From positions 19,862,001-19,926,000 of the forward strand of contig NC_060110.1 of NCBI RefSeq assembly GCF_021155765.1: DNA of 64,000 bases, given 5' to 3'. The stretch is from Diprion similis (taxonomy: Eukaryota; Arthropoda; Insecta; Hymenoptera; Diprionidae). Within the stretch, counting starts at the first letter, position 1; each line of letters begins with the position of its first letter. Below the pieces are notes generated by a model. The model ran no database searches. It was not told where the DNA came from and saw only the letters and a list, made by a program, of their open reading frames with translations. Shown here one piece after another: positions 14,501 to 27,032 of the stretch. Made by a program: the position numbers and the translations under genes.

Positions 14501-17500
14501 GTGTGCAATTCGTCCAAATTGACCCCCGTATGATAATGTGAATTTTTTCTCAAATAATAGCACTAATGAACATTGAAGTCATGCTGCTATAGACTTTTTT
14601 TTTAATTATTACTCTTAGAATATAATATATCCCAATAATATGGCCGAACACGTGTATTTCAAATGGAGAAATCCACCCTCTTGGTAGGAGGGGTTGAAGT
14701 CTAGATAAGAATCTGAGAAAATTAGGGTATTGTTTTTGAATTATTTAGAACCAATTTGGCGAGTGTCTGATTAAAAATTCGTCGGATCCCTAATAAGGAC
14801 CACCGCCTAATAATCATATATATATATTTTGTTCATCCAATTGCTGTAGTTGAACAATCTTTAACAATGTACTCTAACTGCGGTGTCATAATATCGTCGA
14901 AGACGCACAGCAGAGTTTACAGAGTTGCAGTTATACATGGAAGACTAAAAAATGCGAAAAAACAAAAAACAGTCAAATTGCAGTTGAAATTTTTCCACGA
15001 GCTTTGATCACTGTACCGTTAATCCGATAAAACGGTATAATTCAAATAATGTTGAAAAGTAAAATTCTGAAATGTTTTCAAAACCTGAAAGCAGGGTGTA
15101 CCTACACCACGCGCGGTTTCACCGCAAGTCGAGGTTGGAAGTCTCTGAGTTTGTACGTAGTCGGATAACGATATCGCATAATGTTATTTTATTGTTTTCG
15201 CGAGATATTTCGAATAGTAATCTAAATGCAAATCGTCGTGTAAGGACGTACCGCAGTTATTGCTCATCAGTAGCGGGGTATATAGGGAGCAATACGAGAT
15301 GAAATTATTCAAGTTTTTTGCGCTGGTTGTGTTGACAATTTAATCAAAGCTCGAAGAGAACTTTCGAACATGGCACAAAATGAGTCCTCGAGAGGGCTTG
15401 AATAATATCCAATCGGCAATATCAAAAGGTTTTTCATTAGTTTCAAACCAGGTATAGACTAGTTCTCTGAAAAAAAATTGCGGATACCCTTTGTATATGA
15501 AATTGACAATCTCCCTCTGTCTTGTTGACCGACGTCGACAAGTTCATCTGGACTCGATTATTAAATGAAAGTAAAAAAGTTTCACGAAATTTAGTTTTTA
15601 GATAATGTTACAAAGAAAAATTGAGGCTTCTTTGCGTCTATATTTCAAAGTGACCATATTCTTTCAGACCCGGTGATTGGTCGAACTGCAAATACTACAA
15701 ACGAAACTACGCCGCGTTCGAGAAAATGACCTACCAAGAGGCGATGAAAAACGTGGAATCGCAGACCAGACGTCAAATTTTAATAGACTGTACCGAATTC
15801 AGCTACGATCTCAAGGATTTGCAGGGTACTTCGGTGGTCCCCGAGGTGAGATAACAGCAAGCCGGCCGAGTTAGCGAGGGAAAAACAAGATGAAACGGAA
15901 GTAGAAAATCCATGAATTCGAAGTTGACCGTCGAAGATTTTGATAATAAAAATGGTCCAAGGCGGAGGAAGAGAAGAAACCGTTGTTTAAAGCCACCCTT
16001 TCCACGGGCCGTTTCACTTTCAGTGGGATCTAGTGTGTCAACGTCTCGCTCTGAAAGCCACCGTCCAAACTGCGGTCTCTGCTGGAAAGTTCGTGGGAGC
16101 TTTTACCTTCGGAATGATCGCCGACAGGTTTGGACGGAAAGTTGCCTTCACGACGGCTTGCTGCATCTACATTTTGGCCGGGCCAATAGTCGCCTTCACA
16201 AATCTTTACCAACTTCTCATCGCCGCGAGGTTTTGCATCGGAATCGCTGGTCTTGGCGTTTTCGAAAGCGCCTATTCCATCGGTAAGCCTGAAGTATCTA
16301 AATACGTGGCAACGAAATTCCACTGGAAACGTATTTCATATATATTTTTTTCATCGCTGTCACAACGTGTTAAATTCATAATGTTGATATGATTCTTAAG
16401 GTGAAACCTTATCGTTTAAAAAAAAATAAAAATCGGTACAACGGGATTCGCGGTTACTTTCGAGTGGTTTAACCCCGTGCACACTCATTCCCCCAATTCT
16501 CTCTCTCTCTTCTTGGCTGTGTGCCTACTAGGCTCGCGTAATTTTGAAACGATGAAACGAACAGCTCTCGATTGGTCGACGAGCGGTTGAGCCGACGGAT
16601 ATCGATGAGCGATAGCGTGTTTGGTTGTTAACTTTGATAGCCCGCAGATCAAATTTACCGCCTCATTGATTGCCGCTTTGAAGACATAACGGCCGCATGG
16701 CTGCACGCGATTCGTCGACCCGTTGCTCGAGTGATAACGAACGAAATTTGTCTTATCGTCCGTAAAGGGATTTTATATATCTGGCTGCAACATGCTTGCC
16801 GAGCATTTGAAGGGAACGCCAATTTATTACTGCATCGGTTACCGCAATCAGCGCTTTCGTTTTCACATCCGCCGAATCAAATATAATCATATATACTACA
16901 AGTCTGCGGAATTAAAAGTGCAGATCGAAGTCATGCCAAAAAATCAATACCTTCATCACTGCAGCTTTACACAAAAACTTTTTACTCAGCCTCGTTCCCA
17001 AATTTTTAATTTTTAAAGAAATCGAAAAGAATGAAAATAAAATAAAACACACTGTTACAAATTGACGAATATCATCTACTATGCGTAGAGAAAACACAAA
17101 CTGATTCCAGTGTCAGAGATATCACCGCCGAAGCTGAGATCTACTGTCGGAGTTCTATACAACCAAAGTTATCCGGCAGGAATCTTGGGGGTTTCTTTGA
17201 TCGCCTACTACGTCAGGGACTGGCGAAATCTCCAACTCTGTGTTTCATTGCCCGCTCTATTCCTCGTCTTTCACGTATGGCTGATCCCCGAAAGTCCCAG
17301 GTGGCTCTACTACTCGGGACGTACAAGCAGAGCCTGGGCCATTGTTGGGAAATATAGCAGCGAAGACCCGGCAGCAAGGCATAAGTTTCAGCGTATTGAA
17401 TCGCCAGTTTCAACCCTTAGATATTTGAAAACAATATACATTTTATTTTCTTCTTTTTTTTTTTTTTTGCACAAACTCTCAAAAATATAAATCATACAAA

Positions 17501-20500
17501 ATGCGTAACGAATCTACACCCACAGCTTTTTTCGCTTGAAATTGAATTCAATGATTTTCATATTGGTCAAGGGTTCAAACGATGTCTGTAACAATACACG
17601 CAACACGCTATAACTTCAGGAGATTTTTACAAGCTTTTTGTGTAACTTGTAACCTTCATATTTCAGACGCAGAAGCGGATCCACCAGAGCAACTTCACAG
17701 AAACCATTATCGACGCGAATTCGTGCTGCGATTGCTAATTGCTCGAGCTATCTGCGTCACAAGGAGTACAGGATACGATTAATAGTTTGCTGGGTTGTTT
17801 GGTTCTTTACGGCAATGTCTTATTACGCTCTAACGATTAACTCTGCAAGTCTGAAAACCGATCCCTACGTCTACGTGGCTTTGTCAGGTACCAGGCTTAT
17901 CCTGCAGGTCAATTAATTATCTCGAATAAATTAGTCATCCTTTCTAACGGTCTCAATACAAAAACTCTATGCTGCGGAATTCGCGGGTCGGATACTGAGC
18001 TGAAACGAGTGCAATCAGTCATCCCTTGTATTAAAGTATTAACGTGAAAATACTAGAAACGTATATGAAAAGAAGTTGCTGTCAGCTACGTTGATGAGAC
18101 GATGTCCCTGATATTAGCCCGGTTATAATTTCAAGACAAAATGGACATTTGACTAAGGCTTCACTGATACCCCATAAATTACGGAAGTTCACGCTCGTAG
18201 ACGCTCGTTCATTCTGCAGCGGAAAATTTGTCACTAAAAAGCGTTGCCAACGGAAACTGAAAGGCCTGGTCTAACAAAATACGCGGTATATGATAGGTGT
18301 CTAATGACTGAATTATCCCTTGACGCAGACAAAGGTTTGGTGGACCAAAATTTCGGGGTGAAATTGAGGTGAGGGCACAGAAGCCAACCTTGAATGTCGA
18401 GCTGTCAGCCGCAAATCTCACGGGAAATCTTCAATCCCATTGTCTTATCGAAAACGTAACACTTATATAACACATATAGAATGCCTGACAGGCATTTCAC
18501 ATTTCACTTTCCTTATTTCCTTTCGGTTCAACGCGTCTCGCCGTTGCCTTGGCCCTCTTTCGTCTCCCCCAACTCACCTCGGGTCCTCATTGTGTCAACC
18601 TGCGAATAATATAGGGTGGAAATTACGTCACCCTGCGCCCTCATATCACTTCAATATATCCCGCACGTGTGTAAATCCTACGAGATTAGCAGGCATTCAT
18701 TTAATTTTACTTTTGCACAAGCGTATGTTTTTTACAATTAGATAATAAATTTCTCGCGCAGAACTTTTCCCCCAACGTTGATTTAAATTTTTACTTTTCA
18801 TCGCCTACATGGTGATGCAGAAAATTATAAGTTTCGGTAGGAAATACGGCTCGTTATGATGAAAAATGTCTTTACGGAAACGACGCGATGAACAACATTG
18901 AAACTCACAGGATTTTAGATTCGAACGTGATACAGGCATGAAAAATTTCCATTTCCCGTTTTCGATTTTCGCCTTGACCGTGGGATCTCAAAAACGGTTG
19001 AATAATATGCACGTGATATATGCGCATCGTTTTAACATGACGAAGATAACGAATAAAAAGAAAGTAAATATTAAAGACTTGAAATATTTCGATCATTACG
19101 CTTGACGGTATCTACTTGAAGTAATTGGATGCGTTTGTGAGGCGAGAAAAAGCACATATCGCGAAAACATTGTTTTTACGACTCGTTTTTCTGCATTTCG
19201 CTAATTTTCAGTACTATCATTCATCATCAATTAATTATTAATCTGAGAGCTTCTCAATTAATCCCTTTCCACCAATTTCGTCCTTCCAGGAGTCGTCGAG
19301 GCGACCAGCTACGTGATTCCGGTGCCGTTGTTGCGCGTCGTTGGGAGGCGAGCAGTGGCAACGGGTCTTCTCTTGACAGCGAGTTTTGCTCTCCTACTCC
19401 TTTTGATCATCCCCACGAACATGACGGGATGGAAGGTGGCAGCCTCTCTTCTCGGTCGGCTTTGCGTGAGCGCTGTCTTCTCGGTCATCATTATTCACGC
19501 CTTTGAATTGTTTCCAACTGTGACCAGGAACACCGCAATTGGGACCAGCTCCACCATGGCGCATGCAGGAAGCGTCTTCGCGCCCTACCTCGTCGACTTC
19601 TTTGTGAGTGCCGTATCGAAATATTAAACGCGTGTATTGAAATGGAATTAGAGAAAGAAATTGTGCGTTTTGGTATCGCTTTGTGCTTTCTTGAAATCCT
19701 GAATTGTCTGAATGAAAAATATTAAAATCAAGAGAGAGAAAAAAAAAAAAAACTTTAGCTCCCGTTACAAGTTTGCAGATTTCCTGCAGATCTTTTTCAC
19801 GTTTACCGGGGTCATTAATCTGTGCCCTGTTCTCTACTTTTTATTATATGGACTACGTTTTAAGACTTGTGCTGTGTACCCAGGGAGATAAAATCCTGGC
19901 ACCAACTCCTTGTTCTTCATTCAATTGTAATTCCGAAAGTAATCAATGCAACGACGATTAATTACACCATAATGGAAAACTTAATTAAACGAAGCTACGT
20001 GTCGCGCGGTCCTGCGAGGCCTCGTCAAAGTCGACTCTGAGTAATTAGTATTGTGTACGCGTGAGTTTGTGTTTGTTCAGTTAAACCACACACCTGCAGT
20101 TAGTATATATCCGACATTGAACCTAATTGTTACAAAATCAGCCTTCCGTAAAAGTTCAATTACGGAATAACGTAACGGGCGTCTAGTCTGCCGCTTCGTT
20201 TGAGATAAAATTAATCATTCACTTACCGGTGACTTTGTCAGAGCTATTGAAGAAACAACAGATAGGATATCCGTGAATAACTTTCCCTCACACGTTTCTC
20301 TTTGGTGGAAAAATTTCTCATCTCATCGTCAGATCAGTTTCTGATAATAAAAGGAGAAAGTCGTAGAGTAATTTCAACTTAAATCACATTTAGTGTAAAA
20401 TAAAAAAAAAAGAATGTTTTAAATCTTCCACTTCATCAAGATCTTCCGAAAAAAATATTCTTATAAAAAAAGACCGACTCTTTCGCAGATCTTTCATAGG

Positions 20501-20873
20501 TGAATAACGCTCTCCGCAGAATTTTTTTCCCCCCATAATATATAAAGTCCGTGTATGACTCTGTTACGAACCTTGTTCTCGCATATTTCTTGCAACTTTT
20601 ATGTATAACATATACTCAAAGTCGGAACATACAGCCAAAAGTTATTACTCTTTTCAGGCAATATACGGATGGTTCATTCCCTCTACAATATGCGGTCTGG
20701 GACTGCTTCTGGCCGGGCTTCTGACGCAAACTTTACCGGAGACAAAAGACCTCGCCCTCTATGATACCCTGGATGATCTCTCGAGCAGGTGTCGAGATCA
20801 TCCCGAAGAGAAGGTGTCCGTAAAGAATTGTATGCTCTGCAGATACCTCTGCAAAACTCATACCAATGTGTAA
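11585..20873 (+). CDS. SLC22-family organic ion transporter, 5' exon missing
   Basis: This is a major facilitator superfamily transporter of the SLC22 group (organic cation/carnitine-type), a 12-pass plasma membrane carrier. Coding exons are 11585-11851, 15668-15845, 16024-16282, 17111-17384, 17667-17887, 19290-19603 and 20658-20873. Phases agree throughout and give about 575 residues, ending in TAA. Visible hallmarks are TM1 followed by a cysteine-bearing outer loop (TPQHWC, EWDLVC), the loop motif GMIADRFGRK in exon 3, PESPRWL in exon 4 and the C-terminal PETKDL in exon 7. The first recognised exon begins with one base completing an upstream codon after a good acceptor, and its frame contains no ATG. 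The start is therefore in an exon I could not place. The exon 4 donor (after 17384) is weak, and the loop encoded at the start of exon 5 is the least certain part. The substrate cannot be inferred. Confidence 0.88.
13059..13082. repeat. AT dinucleotide microsatellite
   Basis: A perfect AT run of about 12 units inside the first large intron (11852-15667) of the SLC22 transporter gene. Confidence 0.95.
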
Positions 20874-21159
20874 AACTCGTAGAATTTCGACTATCAAGAT
20901 AATTTAAGCTAATATACTTTATGGGTGTGTATGTGTATCAGTACGTAATTGAAATACATCAGATTATGAATCATCTTTTTTTCAATTCATTTTTTCATTT
21001 CCTTAGTTTTAATCTTGACATTTTTTCAAATTTTCCTTTCTCAACCGACCTGTTCAATCCTTCGTATTTTATTTAATCTTCTCCTCTTTAAAGTGAAGTA
21101 AGTTACCGCGAGTTATTAATATCTTTTTTCAACGGGGTACCCGTAAAATATGAGGAGCA

Positions 21160-21165
21160 AATAAA
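21160..21165 (+). terminator. Candidate poly(A) signal of the SLC22 gene
   Basis: An AATAAA hexamer lies about 290 bp after the transporter stop codon in AT-rich DNA. It is a plausible polyadenylation signal, but hexamers of this kind also occur by chance in such sequence. Confidence 0.35.
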
Positions 21166-21620
21166 AATATATTTTCACTTGGTAAGCGGGAGCTTTTTCG
21201 CGGGGAATTTCACCCCTTTGTTCTCTCGAGACGGAAATTTGTTTTTTGTTAGGATTTTTACAGGAATACTTTAATAATTAGGCTTGTGACCAGCTGTTTA
21301 GACTTTCACCTATCGCGCTAAATCTATCCGATTGTTCGCGAGAATACAAACCGTTCGCGAATTCCGTTTATCCTCTCAAGTACGTTATACCTAGTACAAA
21401 AGTGACGTATACATTGAACAGTCAATATAATATTAATTGAGTGTGAAACATGGAAAAGCTAGCGCAAGGGAAATCATCGGAAAATCCGACGTTAAAGGGA
21501 ATCTTTGATGTTAAAATAACTCCATTTAGCAGAATTTCCTCTTTGACGTTGCACGCGAATATGATTTTAACGCTGATTCCATGTTTGTGTAAGATTTACG
21601 AGATACATTAATAATATTAT

Positions 21621-21663
21621 TGATGACGACGACGACGACGACGATGATGATGATGATGATGAT
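21621..21663. repeat. GAC/GAT trinucleotide microsatellite
   Basis: Consecutive GAC units change to consecutive GAT units in a 43 bp block. It is intergenic, with no supporting gene frame. Confidence 0.92.
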
Positions 21664-23338
21664 ACTAATAACGAAATTACATGGCATTAGTGGAAAACTT
21701 AAAAAAAACTGAAACGCGTCAATGAAACTACTACGCGGCTACCAATGCGTACAAAATCCAATAACAAATACTCAACTTTGATTAAGCTGTCGTTGATCGC
21801 CATTATTACATCGACACCGTATTGTTCTACCTAAATCTAAATTGTACCCGATAGACGAGTTAGCAAGTAGTTGCGGTCGCGTACCTCAGTCTCATATATG
21901 GCCTGACATTAATTGAAGAAGAAATAGAAATGTGTTGATTGAACACAAAGTTTTAATTTTATATCTTCTCAAGGGTAATTCAGTCATCGTTAATGTTGCC
22001 ATTTTAAATCGGGGCGATGATAGATTCTGTTATATCATTCCATTAGGTTTATAGTCAGAAGTAATTAACGTCCGCCAACTCATCACTGAAATGAATGGAT
22101 AGATAAAATCATCTGTTATCAACTTGATTGTATTTTTACATATTTCATATATATAATATATATTATACTTACATTACTTACAAGACACGATCCGTCGAAA
22201 ATCGATATAATTACTGCGGAATAAAAATTTGCCGATAATGTAAGTTTAAAATGAGCTAAAAAGTTCCTATTTTCTCATTTACGCTCGCCTAAATTCCGAT
22301 CTCGTAATTCGTTTTTCCTACGTGTTGTAAGTCGACATTTTCCTTTATACTCATTGATAATAGCAAACAATAGCTACGAGAAGTCGTAGTAATTCCAAGG
22401 AAAATACGGTTGCTCTATGCAACATCACTCGCTACTGATATTTGGGCAATCAATCATGATACCCAGCCGTTTGTACTTACGACGCGAATACCCTGCAAGC
22501 TCATAGATATTTTACTGCTATTTGGTAGCCTTTGATAGTCGATAATTTCGTATTTTTTTTGTCCGCCATTATATGAGTTTTTCTTTTCAATATTGAGCTC
22601 TTCGAGAAAATTCTGAGACGGCAACACGAAGTTAGATTACATGGTTGAATTAGTTTTTTCAGAGGAAGAAAATATGTTCATAAATTTAAATATCCAATGA
22701 TATACATTTACATTATAACATACGTAATTTTTTTTTTTTATAATTGACTAAAATTACATCAACTATATAGCGATCTAGCTGGATTAAAATTTGAAGTATG
22801 TTCTACTTAAAATGTTGTAGAAACTTCGTAAATTTGTCATTCAACAACGAGATTTAAAGCTAATAGGTGAATTTTCTGCTAAGCTGATCCTAGACATGTT
22901 ATCTTTCGTCGAGAAATGCAGTAATGGTCAATTATTCGACCCTGTTAGATTTAAGAATAGAAACATGGAAGGGGTGGATAAAACTGAGAAAAAATTGAAA
23001 GAAAATATAACTTTCAACTGACGTTGGGGTAAAGTCATAGTACTCTCAGAATTTCTTCAAGTGGAAATGCACATATCACCATTGAATCGAAAGACCTATA
23101 TGCATAGCTATAAGTGGATTTGCATTAGATTTGCATTACAATGGCTAATAGCTATATCTTTGTAAGTCTAAATTGTCTATTTTTAGTAATGGTTGTATAA
23201 TTTTGTAAAAACCCTGTATGCATAAATAAATGTTACAGGTAAATATTTATCTGACACCAGCGCCAGAACTGATAGAAAAAAAAAATACGCTTATCACAAT
23301 TCTATGGTTTCCCGTCACCTTTCGCTATATCGTGTTGA

Positions 23339-26048
23339 CTATAAAAGTTTCGGTTTGTCAACATACTGCTTTCCATGATGTATAACTGTCGCAAACGTTC
23401 CGCCAACCATGGCACCCCAAAACAGCATGTAAAGTAATACTTCGGTCGTGTATCTGGACGGGAGAATCGCATGAGCGACGAGCATCGACGACGCGACCAA
23501 CAAAACTAAGGGGAACGTAGCATATCGCCAATTACGTTCGACGTCCAACGGACATTTCACCGTCAGGCATTCACCGTCATGCACAATATAACGTCCCAGG
23601 AAAAGCTCTATGGAATCCTGTGGATAAAGAACGCAAATTGCAGTAAATTCGACGACAGTTTAATCTAATACTAGGTATTTTTAATCAATTCTAATCTCTA
23701 ATAGGTAAAGATTTTACTTGTCTGTATCCATCGGTGAAATTGTTTTTGTAATATCTGGTCAAGGAATTAACACCATCTCGTAAGGCTCCAAGTTTAGTCC
23801 GTTTTCCAGTACGTGTAAAATCAGTTTTCAAAGCACCAGTACCAGAATATTCTATGCTTATGACGTCCGCGTTATCTGCCCAAACCTGAAAATATTTGCG
23901 AGAGACAAATTCGAATTTCAGTTAAGAGGCTGTTTATAGGGAGAGCGAATTGTTTTATTTTCAGATGAATAAGATAATTACCTGTTTAAACAAGTACTCT
24001 AGCGACGGATGATCTTCAACTCGCTGTAATATTCCCAATCTTCTCAGTGCGTCACTGAGTGCTCTTCTAGCCAGCATACTTTGAACAACATTTGTTCTGT
24101 CCAAACAATCGATGCAGTTTGTTCTGAAAACTCCATCCTGTGCAGAGAGTAACGCTCCATCTCTGGATAGGGTAAAGGAGCCCATTTGCTCTTGATCGTG
24201 GGCCAGTCTGTCCATTAGAATGTTTAATCTGTCCCATCGCATTTTTCGGCATTCAGCGTGAAAGTCGAACGATTCATAACGGACATTTTGATTGCCAATT
24301 CTATTGACAATATCACAGTACGCCTTTTCAAGCACGTCCTCCGCTCCTCTGTGATCAATCTAAAAGCAACAATGTGTCACATAAGAGAAGTTGATATAAA
24401 TTAAAAAATTGGAGAGATTCTTCATATTACACACCAAATTTACTAGTATCTGTTTCCCATAATGAAATATTTGTGTTTCGAAATGGCGTGCACAAGCCGT
24501 GTGGTGGTCCTCCTGATTATTAAGCACAGGCTTGGGTTTATACTTTAGGTTTGGAGCCTGTTGCCAAAAGAGCGGAATTGATCCTCTGGTCTGAACAAAC
24601 GAACTGCGATCTCCGTTCACTTCTACTAACTGTTCCGTCTCTACGTAATTAGATACGTTTCCATTTGCGTCTATCCCACGAGAAAACAATCTTGTTCCTG
24701 CACGATGTACTCCTCGACGAGATATTATTCCCCAATTAAATGCAATGCCATTTACAATTACTGTACTTAATGACAAAACTATAAACACCGGTAAGGAAAA
24801 CAATCATTCAGAGTAAAACACTGCTAAAAATAATTGCCACACTATTTTATACCGATCTTGCGTGAACAAGGAATAGTTCTAGTTGGCAGGAACCAATTAA
24901 AAATGATTGACGTAATAGGATCTAATATTGCGAGAAAAAAATCATACTGAATTGACGATTTCACGGTAATGCTTTCCAAAAAAAAAAATAAAGAATACTT
25001 GTGCTCAAAGGATACAGCCATGTATAATGGGCAGACAGAATCTGTGCTGCTCAGGCCTAGATGTTAGTTCTTGTAATAGATATGCATTCCAAACAAATCT
25101 AAGATCTGCTCGCTCGTGTATCGGCATCTAAAAGAAAGCAGCCAAGCAATTCTGAATTCTTTGCTCAGAAACATTTTGAAAGATTACGATCAGTATATTC
25201 AGATTTTGTACAATAGGACGAACCTGTAAAAATTCAGGCGTAGTATTATGCAGCCTTTGCATAGTATGACTCAAATCATAGGTATAGCTGAAGTAAAAAT
25301 GCGGTGTATTCAATACAGACTTGATCATTTCCAGATAAGTGGTATTGTTGCTTATTTGCTTTTCGTTCAGATGGAGCAACGATCGCATGTATGGTATAAT
25401 TTCCGTAGACACAAGTTTGAAAACTTGATGTCCCGCTATAGTACCCACACGTTCCGCATCTGTGATAACTATCAGGTAGCGACAGGCCAACAGGCGTATT
25501 GTACCTACAATTCCCCATATTCTACGGCGACTGGCAGTAGGAGGAATCTGACTAGCTGTACCTGCTTGAAATTTGAATTCAAAAATTACAAAAGATATTA
25601 ATTTTATTTTTCATTTAACATGGATTTATGGAGCAATGTCACCATTGCCTTACCTTGGGTATAAATTTGCTGGGTGACTCGATCGACTACCAATAATTCC
25701 TTAGTTCCAACTGGTTCGACATAAAATTTTTCTGGCGTTGCATAACTGAAAAAAAAATTGAAAACAAACATATGTAAATTAAAAATCAAGTGAATAACGC
25801 ATGATATCGGATAATACAAATAATTAATTATAAATTGAACAGAATGAAATGGCATAACCTAGTGCCGCTAATAAGAGTTTCGTTAGACAAAGAGAGAGGT
25901 AAATAATTGATCTAATACGTTGTAAACTCAGGGGTGATGGGTAGAATACTTTTGCATGACACTAATTTATATCATAATTTTAAAACGCTCAGAGATAGAT
26001 TTAAACTCACAGATAAAGATCATCGTAAATATCGGTGTTCAACGCCAT
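23339..26048 (-). CDS. Sac1: Phosphatidylinositol-3-phosphatase SAC1
   Basis: SAC1 is an ER/Golgi integral membrane lipid phosphatase that dephosphorylates phosphatidylinositol monophosphates, chiefly PI4P. Eight exons run on the minus strand: 26011-26048 (ATG at 26048), 25654-25745, 25224-25561, 25016-25127, 24435-24778, 23982-24359, 23718-23885 and 23339-23617. All phases match and give 582 residues, close to the usual length of about 587. The N-terminus carries the TPEKFYVE segment. The Sac domain follows, with [10 protein letters not shown] and NYVETEQ, and the catalytic CX5R motif reads CIDCLDR with the nucleophile near Cys390. Two hydrophobic segments lie near the C-terminus, as expected for the ER anchor. 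The protein ends KPKLL, which fits the KXKXX dilysine retrieval signal of family members. The gene is convergent with the SLC22 transporter, and its start codon lies about 1 kb from that of Mdh1 on the opposite strand. Confidence 0.96.
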
Positions 26049-26220
26049 GTTGGTTTACTAATGTCCACTTCAGCAATGAGCGGAGAGCAGAGGCTATGTA
26101 ACTATGAGATGCGACAGTGGGAGAGAAAGATTTGGTACCACGAAACCGGTAAAAATGGTAAAGAACATAAGGATGACAGCAGAGCTTCTGACGCTGTATA
26201 AATGTGCATAAACGCTACGC

Positions 26221-26487
26221 TTAGCCGTGATCGCGATAACCCTGGCCATAGTGTAAGAAAATGAGATGTTTTCGGTTTTCCTGCCGTTCCTGCGCAGCCA
26301 TCTCTAAGAACCAATCGCGTATTGCGACCATATGGAGGCCCTCTTGGATTTTCAACCAATTGCATTCGAGATCATCTGGCGCATATTTTAAAGTGCGAAA
26401 ATCACCAAGAATCACCTCGAATCCATTCAAGATGGTTCGATATGGTCGGTGCAAAACGGAACGAAAATGCGTCCACCGGAGGAACAC
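26221..26487 (-). CDS. Unrecognised ORF or 3'-terminal exon
   Basis: An 80-88 residue minus-strand frame ends in TAA at 26221-26223, about 170 bp upstream of the SAC1 start codon. The translation looks like natural protein: charged, helix-prone and tryptophan-containing, with segments such as LKYAPDDLECNWLK and MVAIRDWFLEMAAQ and the end GYRDHG. The frame is closed upstream by TGA. It has no ATG before a methionine well inside it and no good pyrimidine-tract acceptor. It could be the last exon of a gene whose upstream exon is the separate frame at 26517-26702, a fragment of an old gene, or chance. I do not recognise a family and assign no function. Overlapping plus-strand frames of similar length lower the confidence. 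Confidence 0.3.
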   Translation of the reverse strand: MFLRWTHFRSVLHRPYRTILNGFEVILGDFRTLKYAPDDLECNWLKIQEGLHMVAIRDWFLEMAAQERQENRKHLIFLHYGQGYRDHG

Positions 26488-26695
26488 ATCTCATCTTCTT
26501 AAACCTGCACGATCAGCTACGCGGCAGCAGAGAACTTCGATTTATTATTGCGTTGATGAATTTTTCCCATCTTTAATCTGTAGGGATTGTCATTCGGCCT
26601 GTTAGGTAGCACAAGATCAGAGAAATGATCAAAATACAAAATCTTGAAGCATTTGGGATTACACTTGGAAATTCTACTGAGAAACCACGGTACTA

Positions 26696-26709
26696 GCGCC
26701 ATCTAGTGT
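26696..26709 (-). promoter_or_regulatory. CTCF-like insulator motif
   Basis: Read on the minus strand this is ACACTAGATGGCGC, which matches 13 of 14 positions of the general CTCF core CCASYAGRKGGCRS; only the first base differs. CTCF is conserved in insects with the same core. The site lies about 320 bp upstream of the Mdh1 start codon and about 650 bp upstream of the SAC1 start codon, so it could separate these oppositely oriented genes. It also contains the ATG of a minus-strand open frame at 26517-26702. Binding is inferred from sequence only. Confidence 0.45.
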
Positions 26710-27032
26710 AGTTGGACTAAATACAATGTCCACGTTTTGATTATCGAGTGAATAGACTATTGTCGGTGGGTGGAAAGATAATTGGTAGCTGGCTTTGACG
26801 TGGATTGGGTTTAACATATTCAATACTATCTCGTCATTGGTTACGTGTTAAGCTAATAAAGATCGACAAGTGGACTTCAGCCTCTCAGTTTATCTGTAGT
26901 TGAAACTTGAAGCGAACTTGTTCGTTCTGTGATCTACTCCGTGCATTTACTTGGAAGTTCGTGAAAAATTCATATCTATTCTTGATATATATTTTTACAC
27001 ACAAGTGTTTCCATTCACTCTCTGCATTTAAA

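Larger units (their letters stand above)
20874..23338. other. Intergenic spacer between convergent transporter and SAC1
   Basis: This AT-rich spacer lies between the stop codon of the plus-strand transporter and the stop codon of minus-strand SAC1, so it should hold both 3' untranslated regions. A candidate AATAAA for the transporter lies at 21160-21165. A GAC/GAT triplet repeat sits at 21621-21663. I see no coding exon. Confidence 0.6.

Noticed and set aside
17582-17782. Plus-strand frame of 66 codons over SLC22 exon 5
   Set aside because: It is a shadow frame; the transporter sequence entering TM7 (LRHKEYRIRLIV) is in another frame.
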